This document shows positions 16,821-25,322 of a DNA stretch of 64,000 bases, in pieces. Within the stretch, counting starts at the first letter, position 1; each line of letters opens with the position of its first letter. A program made the position numbers and the translations under genes. This DNA is from Streptomyces griseiscabiei (GTDB lineage: Bacteria; Actinomycetota; Actinomycetes; Streptomycetales; Streptomycetaceae). The stretch is taken from NCBI RefSeq assembly GCF_020010925.1, contig NZ_JAGJBZ010000001.1, positions 2,772,001 to 2,836,000 on the forward strand, read 5' to 3'. The notes under the pieces were generated by a model, which made no database searches, was not told the origin of the DNA, and saw nothing but the letters and a program-made list of their open reading frames with translations.

Positions 16821-17747
16821 ATGGCGTTACGGCTCGGGCTCGCCCTTCCCCAGATGCGGCAGTACGACATCGGAAAGGACGTGCCCGACGTGGCGCGGGC
16901 GGCCGAGGACATCGGCTACGACAGCCTGTGGGTCTTCGAACGGGCCCTGTTCCCGGAACCACCGTCGCAGGGTCTGTACGGCCTGGAGGGGCTGCCCTGG
17001 CCGGACCACTACCGGCATGTGGCCGAGCCGCTCGTCACGCTCACCCTGGCCGCGGCGGTCACCGAGCGGGCCCGGCTGGGCACCAGCCTGATCGCCCCGC
17101 TGCACGTGCCGTTCCAACTCGCCAAGTCGCTCGCCTCGTTGGACGCGGCGAGCGGCGGCCGGGTGGTCGCGGGCCTCGGCACCGGCTGGTCCCTCGACGA
17201 GTACGCGGCGGCGGCCGTCCGGCCCTTCGAGGAGCGCGGCCAGGTGCTGGAGGAGCTGATCGGGGTCTGCCGCGCGGTCTGGGGCCCGGACCCGGTGTCG
17301 TACGACGGCAGGATCACGAAGATCACGTCCGCCGTGGTCGGCCCCAAGCCCCGCCGGCCGATCCCCATCCTGCTGTCGGGGTCCACCGCGCGCGCCCGGC
17401 GGCGGCTCGTCGACCACGCCGACGGCTGGCTGCCGGTCGGGCTGGGCGTCGACGAACTGGCCGCCCAGTGGCGTCAGTTGCGCGCTCTGGCCGCCGAGCG
17501 CCGCCGTATCGGACCGCTGCGCTCGGTGCTGCGGGTCAACGTCCAGTACCAGACCAAGCCCTACGAGGGCACCGACCGCCACCCCTTCCAGGGCAACGCG
17601 GAGCAGCTCGCCGAGGATCTCGCCTCCCATGCCGCGATCGGCCTCGACGAGATCTTCCTCGACCTGCAGTACGGCCTGCGGGACGCCGGCGAACTCAAGG
17701 ACGTGGCCGCCGAGGTGTACGCCGCGGCACGGGCGGCCGGAGTGTAG
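16821..17747 (+). CDS. LLM-class oxidoreductase, probably F420-dependent
   Basis: Protein of 308 aa, a luciferase-like TIM barrel. It begins MALRLGLALPQMRQYDIGKD and carries the LLM motifs ARLGTSLIAPLHVPFQLAKSLASLDAAS (residues about 74-101) and GRVVAGLGTGW, as in the F420-dependent TIGR03619 group. These enzymes reduce or oxidise diverse substrates with F420H2 or FMNH2; the substrate here is unknown. ATG with GAGGAG 9 nt upstream. A palindromic operator precedes it. It converges on the amine oxidase gene with a 16-nt gap. Confidence 0.85.
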   Translation: MALRLGLALPQMRQYDIGKDVPDVARAAEDIGYDSLWVFERALFPEPPSQGLYGLEGLPWPDHYRHVAEPLVTLTLAAAVTERARLGTSLIAPLHVPFQLAKSLASLDAASGGRVVAGLGTGWSLDEYAAAAVRPFEERGQVLEELIGVCRAVWGPDPVSYDGRITKITSAVVGPKPRRPIPILLSGSTARARRRLVDHADGWLPVGLGVDELAAQWRQLRALAAERRRIGPLRSVLRVNVQYQTKPYEGTDRHPFQGNAEQLAEDLASHAAIGLDEIFLDLQYGLRDAGELKDVAAEVYAAARAAGV

Positions 17748-17763
17748 GCGACTTCAACTCGCC

Positions 17764-19476
17764 CTAGTCCTCCGGGAGTTCGACGGGCGCGATCTCGTCG
17801 TAGACGTCCCCGGGGCCGGGGTTGGTCGCGTCCGTGGCGCCGCCGAAGTGGTGCATGACGCCCCAGACCGCGTTGAGCGCGGTCTGGATCGCGCCCTCGG
17901 CCCAGCCCGCCGTCCAGGAGATGTCGTCGCCGGCGAGGAAGATGCCCCGCTTGTCCTCGGGCAGCCGGTCCTGCATGAAGTGGGTGAACAGGCGGCGCTG
18001 GTAGCGGTAGTGGCCGGGCAGGTTGGCCTTGAACGCGCCCATGAAGTAGGGCTCGTTCTCCCAGGAGACGGTCACCGGGCTGCCGATGATGTGGCTGCGG
18101 ATGTCGACCTTGGGGTAGATCTCGCCGAGCGACTTCAGCATGACCTCCATCCGCTCGTTCGCGGACAGCGGCAGCCACTTGAGGCTGTCGTCGCACCAGG
18201 TGTAGGAGAGGCAGATGACGGCCGGCTTGTCCGGGCCGTCGTCGAGGAGGTACGTCCCGCGCGTCATCCGGTCGGTGAGCGTCATCGACATCACGTCCCG
18301 CCCGGTCGGGTCTCCCTTGTCGTCGACGGCCTTGTCGAGCCAGAACGGCCGGTCGACGGGGACGAAGAGCTTGCTGGACTCCATGTAGTGGGTGCGCTCG
18401 ATGGCGGTCCAGTGGTCGATCGGGAAGAGCGAGTCGTCGCAGGCGATCTTCGACAGCAGCATCCAGGACTGGGCGGTGAAGACCGCCGCCTGGTACGTAC
18501 GGATGTCACCGGCGGCGTCCGTCACGGTGATCCGGTTGCCGGCGGTCCGGTGCAGCCGGGTCACGGCGGGCCGGGGCTCGCCCAGGGCGTGCAGGGACTT
18601 CAGGGAGGTCCCGTACGGCCAGTGCACGATCTTCTCCGGCTCGCGCTCCCACAGCCGCAGCGGGAGCTGCTGGCTGCCGCCGACGATGCCGCGGTGGTGG
18701 TCGTCGGCCTCGGTGTAGACGACCCGCAGGATCTCCAGGATGGAATTGGGGAAGTCGGTGTCCCAGCCGCCCGTGCCGAAGCCGACCTGCCCGAAGATCT
18801 CGCGGTGCCGGAAGGACTTGAAGGCCTCGGAGTCACACAGGAAGCCGTAGAAGGTCTGGTTGTCGAGCCGCTCGACGAGCTTCGCCCAGATCTCCCGGAT
18901 GCGGGGCACGTCCCGCTCGCGCAGGGCCCGGTTCATGTCGGAGAAGTCGGCGCCCTCTTCGAGACAGGCGTTCCAGGCGGCGGCGACGTCCCGGTAGACC
19001 TGCGGCAGGTCGTCGATCGTCTCGGCGTAGTGGGACTCGCCCTTGAGGTCGACGACGGTCGAGGGCGTCGTCTCGGCGAGGGGGTTCGGGAAGGGCCTGG
19101 TCTCCAGGCCCGCCAGGTCGATGTAGTGCTGGAGCGCGGTGGAGGACGGCGGGAACCGCATCGCCCCCATCTCGGCGGTGAGCGCCGGATCGCACCCCTC
19201 GAACCCGACGGTCCGCAGCCGCCCGCCGATCCGGTCGGCCTCGTACACGACCGGCTTGAGCCCCATCTTCATCAGCTCGTACGCCGCCACGATGCCGGAC
19301 AGACCGCCGCCGATCACCGCGACCTCGGTGCCGTGCTCGGTCGCCGGTATCTGGCCGAGGCCCGCCGGGTGGGCGAGGAAGTCGTCGTACGCGTACGGGA
19401 AGTCCGGACCGAACATGGTGATCGGCGGCTGCTGCTCGTCTGCGTGCTCGATGGCGTTGGGCACGGTGGACGTCAT
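17764..19476 (-). CDS. Flavin monoamine oxidase / amino-acid 2-monooxygenase-like enzyme
   Basis: Protein of 570 aa. FAD-binding Rossmann motif VAVIGGGLSGIVAAYEL near residue 52 with the acidic end YEADRIGGRL (about 78-88), and a C-terminal FAD segment containing GIFLAGDDISWTAGWAEGAIQ. The length and the N-terminal extension before the FAD fold resemble the tryptophan or phenylalanine 2-monooxygenase branch of the amine oxidase family, which turns an amino acid into its carboxamide. The gene 40 nt upstream is a nitrilase-family amidase that could hydrolyse such an amide, which supports this reading over a simple amine oxidase. RBS AAGGAG 10 nt before the ATG. The substrate is inferred only. 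Confidence 0.82.
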   Translation of the reverse strand: MTSTVPNAIEHADEQQPPITMFGPDFPYAYDDFLAHPAGLGQIPATEHGTEVAVIGGGLSGIVAAYELMKMGLKPVVYEADRIGGRLRTVGFEGCDPALTAEMGAMRFPPSSTALQHYIDLAGLETRPFPNPLAETTPSTVVDLKGESHYAETIDDLPQVYRDVAAAWNACLEEGADFSDMNRALRERDVPRIREIWAKLVERLDNQTFYGFLCDSEAFKSFRHREIFGQVGFGTGGWDTDFPNSILEILRVVYTEADDHHRGIVGGSQQLPLRLWEREPEKIVHWPYGTSLKSLHALGEPRPAVTRLHRTAGNRITVTDAAGDIRTYQAAVFTAQSWMLLSKIACDDSLFPIDHWTAIERTHYMESSKLFVPVDRPFWLDKAVDDKGDPTGRDVMSMTLTDRMTRGTYLLDDGPDKPAVICLSYTWCDDSLKWLPLSANERMEVMLKSLGEIYPKVDIRSHIIGSPVTVSWENEPYFMGAFKANLPGHYRYQRRLFTHFMQDRLPEDKRGIFLAGDDISWTAGWAEGAIQTALNAVWGVMHHFGGATDATNPGPGDVYDEIAPVELPED

Positions 19477-19516
19477 GGGGTACGGACTCCTTGCGAAAGC
19501 TGAGGGGGAGGGAGGT

Positions 19517-20305
19517 TCAGACGAGGGACCGGTAGAGGCCGGGGCGCCGGTCCTGGAGGTACGGGTTCGTCTCGCGTGAGGCGGCGAGGAAGGCGGGGTC
19601 GACCTCGGCGAGGACGAGTTCCTCGTCGCGTCCGGCGCGGGTGCGGGCGACGCCGTCGGGCCCGGCCAGCGTGGACAGTCCGACGAACTCGAACTCCCCC
19701 TCGTGGCCGGTCCGGTTGACGTAGGCGACGTACATCTGGTTCTCGAAGGCCCGCACCGGGATCATCGACTCGGCGACGAACTGGAACGGATGCATCTGGG
19801 CCGTCGGCACGAGGAGCAGGTCGGTGCCGGCGAGGGCGTGGGCGCGGACGTTCTCCGGGAACTCCACGTCGTAGCAGATCAGGAGGCCGACGCGGAGCCC
19901 GCCCAGTTCGGCCTGGACGACGGACCGCTCGCCGGGGGTGAAGTGGTCGCGTTCGAAGCAGCCGAAGAGATGGGTCTTGCGGTAGTTCGCCAGCCGGACG
20001 CCCTCGGCGGAGACGAGCTGCGCCGAGTTGAAGACCGCGGCACCGTCGCGCTCGGGGTACCCGTAGGCGATCGCGACCCCGTGCCGCCCGGCGATCTCGG
20101 CGACCGCGTCGGCCGAGTCCCCGTCGGCCGCCTCGGCGATCCGCGCGATGTCGTCGCCGATCGCGTACCCGGTCAGGAACATCTCCGGCGCCACCAGCAG
20201 CCCGGCTCCGGCCGCCGCGGCCCGCGCCGCCGCCTCGTCGAGCACCTTGAGGTTCCCGACGACCGAGCCGGGCAGACCGGAGCTCTGGAGCAGGGCGGTA
20301 CGCAT
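19517..20305 (-). CDS. Nitrilase-superfamily carbon-nitrogen hydrolase (amidase)
   Basis: Protein of 262 aa with the complete Glu-Lys-Cys triad: Glu in LLVAPEMFLTGY (about residue 42), Lys in ANYRKTHLFG (about 109) and Cys in VGLLICYDVEFPENVR (about 143). This pattern fits aliphatic amidase or omega-amidase-like branches that hydrolyse a C-N bond of an amide. It is the first gene of a two-gene leftward unit with the amine oxidase, and may remove ammonia from the amide that enzyme makes. ATG with GAGG 7 nt upstream. A promoter and TTGCG-rich sites lie before it. Confidence 0.87.
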   Translation of the reverse strand: MRTALLQSSGLPGSVVGNLKVLDEAAARAAAAGAGLLVAPEMFLTGYAIGDDIARIAEAADGDSADAVAEIAGRHGVAIAYGYPERDGAAVFNSAQLVSAEGVRLANYRKTHLFGCFERDHFTPGERSVVQAELGGLRVGLLICYDVEFPENVRAHALAGTDLLLVPTAQMHPFQFVAESMIPVRAFENQMYVAYVNRTGHEGEFEFVGLSTLAGPDGVARTRAGRDEELVLAEVDPAFLAASRETNPYLQDRRPGLYRSLV

Positions 20306-20348
20306 GCGTGATCCTCACCGGGACAAAGGGGGTTCGGGGGCCACATGA

Positions 20349-20378
20349 ACGGTACGGTCGTCGCGCCGACCCGGACAA
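20349..20378 (-). promoter_or_regulatory. Candidate promoter of the amidase-oxidase unit
   Basis: On the minus strand, TTGTCC (20378-20373), an 18-nt spacer and TACCGT (20354-20349), 43 nt before the amidase ATG. The TTGCG sites begin 10 nt upstream of the -35, a usual place for an activator. Confidence 0.4.
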
Positions 20379-20388
20379 GCGGCCGCCA

Positions 20389-20446
20389 TTGCGCACCGAC
20401 GAACGATTCATTGCGTGCGGCCGGGCCCGCACGACGATTCGTTGCG
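20389..20446. promoter_or_regulatory. Cluster of TTGCG sites resembling Lrp/AsnC binding sites
   Basis: TTGCG occurs at 20389, 20411 and 20442; the last two are in repeated contexts, CGATTCATTGCG and CGATTCGTTGCG. The block TTGCGC-A-CCGACG followed by GAT..TTGCG closely resembles the block at 30525-30550 before the amino acid permease-Lrp unit. It overlaps the 3' end of the MFS gene and lies upstream of the amidase promoter. Confidence 0.5.
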
Positions 20447-21667
20447 CGCCGGGCGAAGGGTGTCATCCGCGCCCCTCCGCACCACCAGCACCGCCGCCGT
20501 CACCAGATACGGCACGGCGAACACGGCGAACACGACCCCGTGCGCGAAGGACGCCCCGATCGTGGCGTACAGGGCGAACACGGCGACGGTCGCCGTCTCG
20601 GTCCCCATGCTCGCCACGGACGTGAGCGTCGCCCGCCGGGCCCCCTCGATCCGGTCCTGCAACCGCGCGTCGGCGAGCACATTGACCAGCTGGAAGCCAC
20701 CGAAGGCGACGGCGACGAGCCCGATCCCGGCCGGCGTCCCCATCAGCGCCCCCACGGCCAGCGCGCACGCCGACCCCGCCAGCACCACCCCCAGCCCGGC
20801 GGCGCGCAACCGCTCCGCCGCCCCGGTCAGCAGGCTGCCGATCGCCGGCCCCACCCAGATCAGCAGCAGCAGATACGGCACCGTCCGCTCAGCCACCCCG
20901 GTGTCCCGGGCCAGCAGCGGCGTGTACTCGTCGAGCGCGCCCCACACGGCGCCCACGGCGGGGACGAGCAGCATCGCGCCCCGGATCGACCGGTCCCGGC
21001 GCACCTCGGCGAGCCCGGCGCGCAGCGTGGCGAGGGTGGAGGCCGCCGCGTCCTCGCCCGGGGCCACGGGCTCGCGGTGCTCGGGGAAGCGGACGGCGAC
21101 CAGCGAGGTCAGCACACAGACGAGCACGCTGGCCGCGCCCACGGCCGGATAGCCGCCGAGGTCGAGGACCGGCCCCGCCAGCCCCATCGCCGCCATCACG
21201 GCGACCATGCCGACCGCCTGGGCCCGGCCGTTGATCCGGGCGTACCGGTCGGCCGCGCCGAGCCGGTCCAGCTCGTCGTAGACCAGCGCCTCCAGCGCCC
21301 CGGAGCCGAGTGCGCCGCGCACGCCCCAGAGCACGAAACCGAGGGCGAACGCCCAGTACGACGGGACGATCACCCACAGGGCGAAGCCGGCGGCGGTGAG
21401 CAGCGGCCCCACCCACAGCAGCAGCCGCCGGGAGACGGTGTCGGCCCAGGCACCGGAGGGCACCTCCAGCACGATCCCGGTGATCGACCACAGGGCGAAC
21501 AGCGAGGAGATCTGCCAGATGGACAGTCCGGTGTCGCTGAACAGCAGCGCGTACACCGGGTAGAGCAGGACGAAGTCGTCGAGGAACGCGTAACCGTACA
21601 GCGTGGCCGTGAGCCGTCGGACACCACTGGTCCGGACACCGGGCACGCGCGCGGGTGAGAGAGTCAT
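20408..21667 (-). CDS. MFS transporter
   Basis: Protein of 419 aa with about 12 hydrophobic segments and an MFS TM2-TM3 loop (GAWADTVSRRLLLWVG, near residue 75). The charged segment between halves holds RFPEHREPVAPGEDAA (about residues 197-212). The start at 21667 gives MTLSPARVPGVR with GGGAAGG upstream; a 27-residue longer reading from 21748 lacks support. It precedes the amidase-oxidase unit by 102 nt and may move its substrate or product, but this is inference. The last 12 codons overlap the TTGCG site cluster, so the gene end doubles as regulatory DNA. Confidence 0.82.
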   Translation of the reverse strand: MTLSPARVPGVRTSGVRRLTATLYGYAFLDDFVLLYPVYALLFSDTGLSIWQISSLFALWSITGIVLEVPSGAWADTVSRRLLLWVGPLLTAAGFALWVIVPSYWAFALGFVLWGVRGALGSGALEALVYDELDRLGAADRYARINGRAQAVGMVAVMAAMGLAGPVLDLGGYPAVGAASVLVCVLTSLVAVRFPEHREPVAPGEDAAASTLATLRAGLAEVRRDRSIRGAMLLVPAVGAVWGALDEYTPLLARDTGVAERTVPYLLLLIWVGPAIGSLLTGAAERLRAAGLGVVLAGSACALAVGALMGTPAGIGLVAVAFGGFQLVNVLADARLQDRIEGARRATLTSVASMGTETATVAVFALYATIGASFAHGVVFAVFAVPYLVTAAVLVVRRGADDTLRPARNESSCGPGRTQ

Positions 21668-21812
21668 GAGGCCTTCCCGAGGGGGCGGATCGGACGTCGG
21701 GGACACGACGTCCGAGGCGGTCCTCGGGCGGCACGGCTGGTGGATCAATGTCGCCAGGTCATGGCACCGATGCTAGCCGGGGCAACCCGTCCGGCCCAGC
21801 GGAATACGGGGA

Positions 21813-23309
21813 TCAGTCCCGGACGTGGGCCGGTACCGGCGCGAACGTGGTGATCACCGCGGCGTGGTCGGACGGCCAGTCGTTGTCCTCCACCTCCGGC
21901 CAGGGGCGGGGCGTGCCGCTGACACAGGTCCGGGAGTCGAGGACCGCGAGGCCCCGGTGCAGGACGAAGTCGATGCGGTCCTGCGGCTCGGGCCGGCCGC
22001 TGCCGTCCTCGTGTTCGGCGTGGACCGGCGACCAGGTGTGACCGGGCTCCCGCACCGGGTCGGGGTGGGCCTCGCGGTAGGAGTCGCGCAGGCCGCTCGC
22101 CTCGGCGGCCCTGGTCACCGGCCAGTCGACGTCCGGCCGGTCGAGGTGCGAGGGGCTGTTGAAATCGCCGACGAGCACGACCGGCACGGCGGGCACGCTG
22201 CCGTCGATCCGGCGCAGGCAGTCCCGCAGCTGGGCGAGCCGCACCTCCTCGTGGGCGATCAGCTCGGCGGCGGGCAGCCCGTCGAAGGCGGCCTCGTAGG
22301 GCCCGTACGGCGTGTAGTCCAGGTGGACGGTCCAGATGTCCACCTCACCGCCGGAGTCCGTCCGGATCCGTACGCCCGCCGCGCCGTAGAACCCGACGTC
22401 CGGGTCGCCGAGGCGGGCCGTGATCGGGTGGCGGCTGATGATGCCGAGGTTGTCGCCGGCCCGGTGGTGGTACCAGCCGAGGGCGTCGGCGAGTTCCTGG
22501 GCGGCGGTGCCGTACGTCTCCTGGAGGCCGACCACGTCGACGCCGGTCTCGGTGATGACCTTGAGCTGCTTGGCCCGGTGGTCGCGGACCTTGGTGCCGC
22601 CGTGCCAGAGGTTCCAGGTCATCACCCGCAGCGGCGCCCCGTCGGGGGCGGGTCCCTCGCCGGCGACCAGGCGGCGCAGGCTCGCCGGGGTCACGTCCTC
22701 CAGGCTCTCCCGTACGGTCCGGCCCGGGGCCTCGTCGATGGGCGCGAGCGAGGGCACGGCCAGCACCGCGCAGCCCGCCGCCTCGGCGGAGGTGACACCG
22801 GTCCGGGTGTCCTCGACGGCCACACAGGCGGCGGGGTCGACGCCGAGGGCCCGGCAGGCGGCGAGGTAGGGGTCGGGGGCGGGCTTGGTGTGCTCGGTGT
22901 CGTCGGCGGTGACGGAGACGGCGAACAGGTCGCGGCCGAGGACGTCGAGGACGGTGTCGGCGACGGCGCGGGGGGACGCGGTGACCAGGGCGGTGGGGAC
23001 GCCCTCGCGGGCCAGCGCCCGCAGCAGCTCCAGCGCGCCGGGCCGGGGCACGATCCCGGTGCGGACCCGGTCGGCGAACTCCCGGTGCAGTGCGGCGGCC
23101 AGGGTCTCGTCGGAGGCGTCCGTGACGGCGGCGAGCCAGGCTGCGGTGTGCTCGACCGGGCGGCCCAGGACGTCCGGCTGGTCGGCCTCGGTCAGCGCGT
23201 GCCCGAGGCCGGCGGCCACCTCGTCCACCGCCTCCCACCAGAGCCGCTCGGTGTCGACGAGCGTGCCGTCCATGTCGAACAGGGCGGCCTGGAGCGGGGG
23301 TCGGGACAC
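21813..23309 (-). CDS. Fusion of a HAD-like phosphatase and an EEP-family phosphodiesterase
   Basis: Protein of 498 aa with two enzyme domains. Residues 1 to about 215 are a HAD hydrolase of the beta-phosphoglucomutase-like type: FDMDGTLVD (nucleophile Asp12, Asp14), LVTAS, the HTKPAPDPY lysine and VAVEDTRTG. Residues about 225-498 form an endonuclease/exonuclease/phosphatase domain with every catalytic motif: MTWNLWHGG, GLQETYG, VGDFNSPS and WPSDHAAV. EEP members include phosphodiesterases such as sphingomyelinases, so the pair could release a phosphomonoester from a phosphodiester and then dephosphorylate it. It lies 78 nt after the ABC ATPase gene, as the last gene of the importer operon. 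GTG start with GAAAGGGA upstream. The actual substrate is unknown. Confidence 0.85.
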   Translation of the reverse strand: MSRPPLQAALFDMDGTLVDTERLWWEAVDEVAAGLGHALTEADQPDVLGRPVEHTAAWLAAVTDASDETLAAALHREFADRVRTGIVPRPGALELLRALAREGVPTALVTASPRAVADTVLDVLGRDLFAVSVTADDTEHTKPAPDPYLAACRALGVDPAACVAVEDTRTGVTSAEAAGCAVLAVPSLAPIDEAPGRTVRESLEDVTPASLRRLVAGEGPAPDGAPLRVMTWNLWHGGTKVRDHRAKQLKVITETGVDVVGLQETYGTAAQELADALGWYHHRAGDNLGIISRHPITARLGDPDVGFYGAAGVRIRTDSGGEVDIWTVHLDYTPYGPYEAAFDGLPAAELIAHEEVRLAQLRDCLRRIDGSVPAVPVVLVGDFNSPSHLDRPDVDWPVTRAAEASGLRDSYREAHPDPVREPGHTWSPVHAEHEDGSGRPEPQDRIDFVLHRGLAVLDSRTCVSGTPRPWPEVEDNDWPSDHAAVITTFAPVPAHVRD

Positions 23310-23387
23310 GGGTTTCCCTTTCCGTGGGGGGTGCGGGGATGTCGGGTGCCGCCCGGCGGTGGGAGCCGGGCGAACGGGGGCGGACGG

Positions 23388-24470
23388 TCAGCGGGGGGCG
23401 CGCTCGGCGACCAGCACGGGCCGTTCCGGGAGGCTCACGGTCACCGCCGCTCCCGCGCCGAGCGTCGCCGCCTCGTGCGTGGGCAGGTCGGCCTTGACCT
23501 CGGTGCCGTCGGCGAGCCGTACGGTGAGGCGGGTGGCGGCGCCCAGGAACGCGGTGGCGACCAGCCGGGCCTGACCGGTGGCGTCCGCCCGTACCTCGAC
23601 CGCCTCCGGCCGCACCAGCACGTCCACCTCGGCGGCGGTGGGCGCCGGCCCGTCCACGGGCAGCCGCCGGCCCAGCACCTCGACCGTGGTGCCGTCCAGC
23701 CGTCCCGGGATCCGGCTCATCGTGCCGACGAACTCGGCGACGAAGGCGGTGGCCGGGCGGCCGTACAACTCGACGGGTGTCGCGCACTGTTCGAGCCGTC
23801 CGGCGCGCATCACGGCGACCCGGTCGGCCATGGACAGCGCCTCCTCCTGGTCATGCGTGACGAAGAGGGTGGTGATGCCGAGCTCCCGCTGGAGCCGGCG
23901 GATCTCCTCGCGGAGGGTGAGCCGTACCTTGGCGTCCAGGGCCGAGAGGGGTTCGTCGAGCAGCAGGACCCGGGGGCGCAGGGCGAGCGCGCGGGCGAGG
24001 GCGACGCGCTGCTGCTGGCCGCCGGAGAGCTGATGGGGGTACTGGGGACCCTTGTCGGCGAGGCCCACCAGGTCGAGCAACTCGGCGGCCCGGGACCGCC
24101 GTTCGACCGTGCGCACCTTGCGCATCCGCAGCCCGAAGGCCACGTTGTCGAGGGCGCTGAGGTGCGGGAAGAGGCTGTACGACTGGAAGACCATCCCGGC
24201 GTCGCGGCGGTGGGCCGGGACGCGGGTGACATCGGCCCCGTCGACCAGCACCTCGCCGGAGTCGGGGTGTTCGAAGCCGGCGAGCATCCGCAGCGCGGTG
24301 GTCTTGCCGCAGCCGGACGGGCCGAGCAGGGCGAGCAGTTCTCCGGGCCGGACGGTGAGGTCGAGTCCGTCGAGGGCGACGGTCGTACCGAACTCCCGGC
24401 GCAGACCCCGGAATTCGACGGTCGCGGCGGTGTCGGTGGCGGTTTTCGCGGGATTCTCAAGCACGGTCAT
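23388..24470 (-). CDS. ABC importer ATP-binding subunit (PotA/FbpC/PhnT type)
   Basis: Protein of 360 aa. Walker A GPSGCGKTT (about residue 52), signature LSGGQQQRVALARAL (about 148), Walker B LLLDEPLSALD (about 170) and the H-loop THDQEEAL. The C-terminal 115 residues form a TOBE domain, as in spermidine, iron(III) and 2-aminoethylphosphonate importers. The gene is 3 nt downstream of the second permease and is surely cotranscribed. Confidence 0.92.
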   Translation of the reverse strand: MTVLENPAKTATDTAATVEFRGLRREFGTTVALDGLDLTVRPGELLALLGPSGCGKTTALRMLAGFEHPDSGEVLVDGADVTRVPAHRRDAGMVFQSYSLFPHLSALDNVAFGLRMRKVRTVERRSRAAELLDLVGLADKGPQYPHQLSGGQQQRVALARALALRPRVLLLDEPLSALDAKVRLTLREEIRRLQRELGITTLFVTHDQEEALSMADRVAVMRAGRLEQCATPVELYGRPATAFVAEFVGTMSRIPGRLDGTTVEVLGRRLPVDGPAPTAAEVDVLVRPEAVEVRADATGQARLVATAFLGAATRLTVRLADGTEVKADLPTHEAATLGAGAAVTVSLPERPVLVAERAPR

Positions 24471-24473
24471 GGT

Positions 24474-25322
24474 TCATCCCCGGGAGGCGGAAGCGGTTCG
24501 GGTACGGCCGCCGAAGGAGGCGAGCGCGAGGAGCATGGCCCAGGTGACGAGCAGGCTGAGCACCGAGACGGCGACGGAGAGCTGGGCCTGTGAGCCGCTG
24601 ACGTTGACGATCCACACGGCGAACGGCCGGAAGCCGAGCAGCTGGGCCACGGTGAACTCGCCCAGCACCAGCGCCAGGGTGAGGAACGCGGAGTTGAGCA
24701 GCGCCCCGCGCAGATTGGGCAGCACGGCCCGCACCAGCGCCTGCGGCCAACTCGCCCCGCAGCTGCGGGCGGCCTCGACGAGGGTGCGTACGTCCATGGC
24801 GCGCAGCCCCGCGTCCAGCGCCCGGTACACGAAGGGCAGCGCCATCACGACGTAGGCGAGGACGAGCACCACGGGGAAGTCGGGGTTCTGGACCGCCACG
24901 AAGGTCTGGAACAGCGGGGTCCGGGAGAGGTGTTCGGGCCCCCACTTCAGCACGGTCCCGAGCCCGGCGACGAACGCGATCGGCGGCACCACCAGCGGCA
25001 GGGAGCACACCACCTCGACGACGGGCCGCAGCCGGGGCGCGCCGAGCCGCAGGGCGACCATGGCGGGCACCATCAGCAGCAGCACGACGGCGATGGTGGC
25101 GGCGGCCAGCTCCAGCGAGAGCAGCAGACTGGTGGTGAACCCGTCGGTGCCGAGGATCTGCCCGTAGGCGGCGAAGGTGATCCCCTCCCCCGGCACATCG
25201 ACGGTGAAGATCACGGAGGCGGCGAGCGGGACGAGGAAGTACAGCCCGGCGCAGACGAGGACGAGCGGGCGCCAGAGAGCCGTCCGGCGCGGGGCCGGGC
25301 GTACCGCGTTCAGGCCAGCCAT
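24474..25322 (-). CDS. ABC importer permease, second subunit
   Basis: Protein of 282 aa with about six TM segments and the EAA-type loop EAARSCGASWPQALVRAVLPNLRGAL (about residues 178-203), which contacts the ATPase. The start is placed at the ATG of MAGLNAVRPAPRRTALWRPL; it overlaps the end of the first permease by 13 nt, and a longer reading to 25634 simply crosses that gene. Related to the PhnV/PotC-like permeases of the 2-aminoethylphosphonate and polyamine families. Confidence 0.9.
   Translation of the reverse strand: MAGLNAVRPAPRRTALWRPLVLVCAGLYFLVPLAASVIFTVDVPGEGITFAAYGQILGTDGFTTSLLLSLELAAATIAVVLLLMVPAMVALRLGAPRLRPVVEVVCSLPLVVPPIAFVAGLGTVLKWGPEHLSRTPLFQTFVAVQNPDFPVVLVLAYVVMALPFVYRALDAGLRAMDVRTLVEAARSCGASWPQALVRAVLPNLRGALLNSAFLTLALVLGEFTVAQLLGFRPFAVWIVNVSGSQAQLSVAVSVLSLLVTWAMLLALASFGGRTRTASASRG

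Noticed and set aside
21813..23309. Assignment of the HAD domain as phosphonoacetaldehyde hydrolase (PhnX), because the importer resembles aminoethylphosphonate systems
   Set aside because: The cap and motifs (FDMDGTLVD, HTKPAPDPY) fit the beta-phosphoglucomutase-like branch, and the PhnX Schiff-base lysine motif was not seen. No phnW transaminase is nearby.
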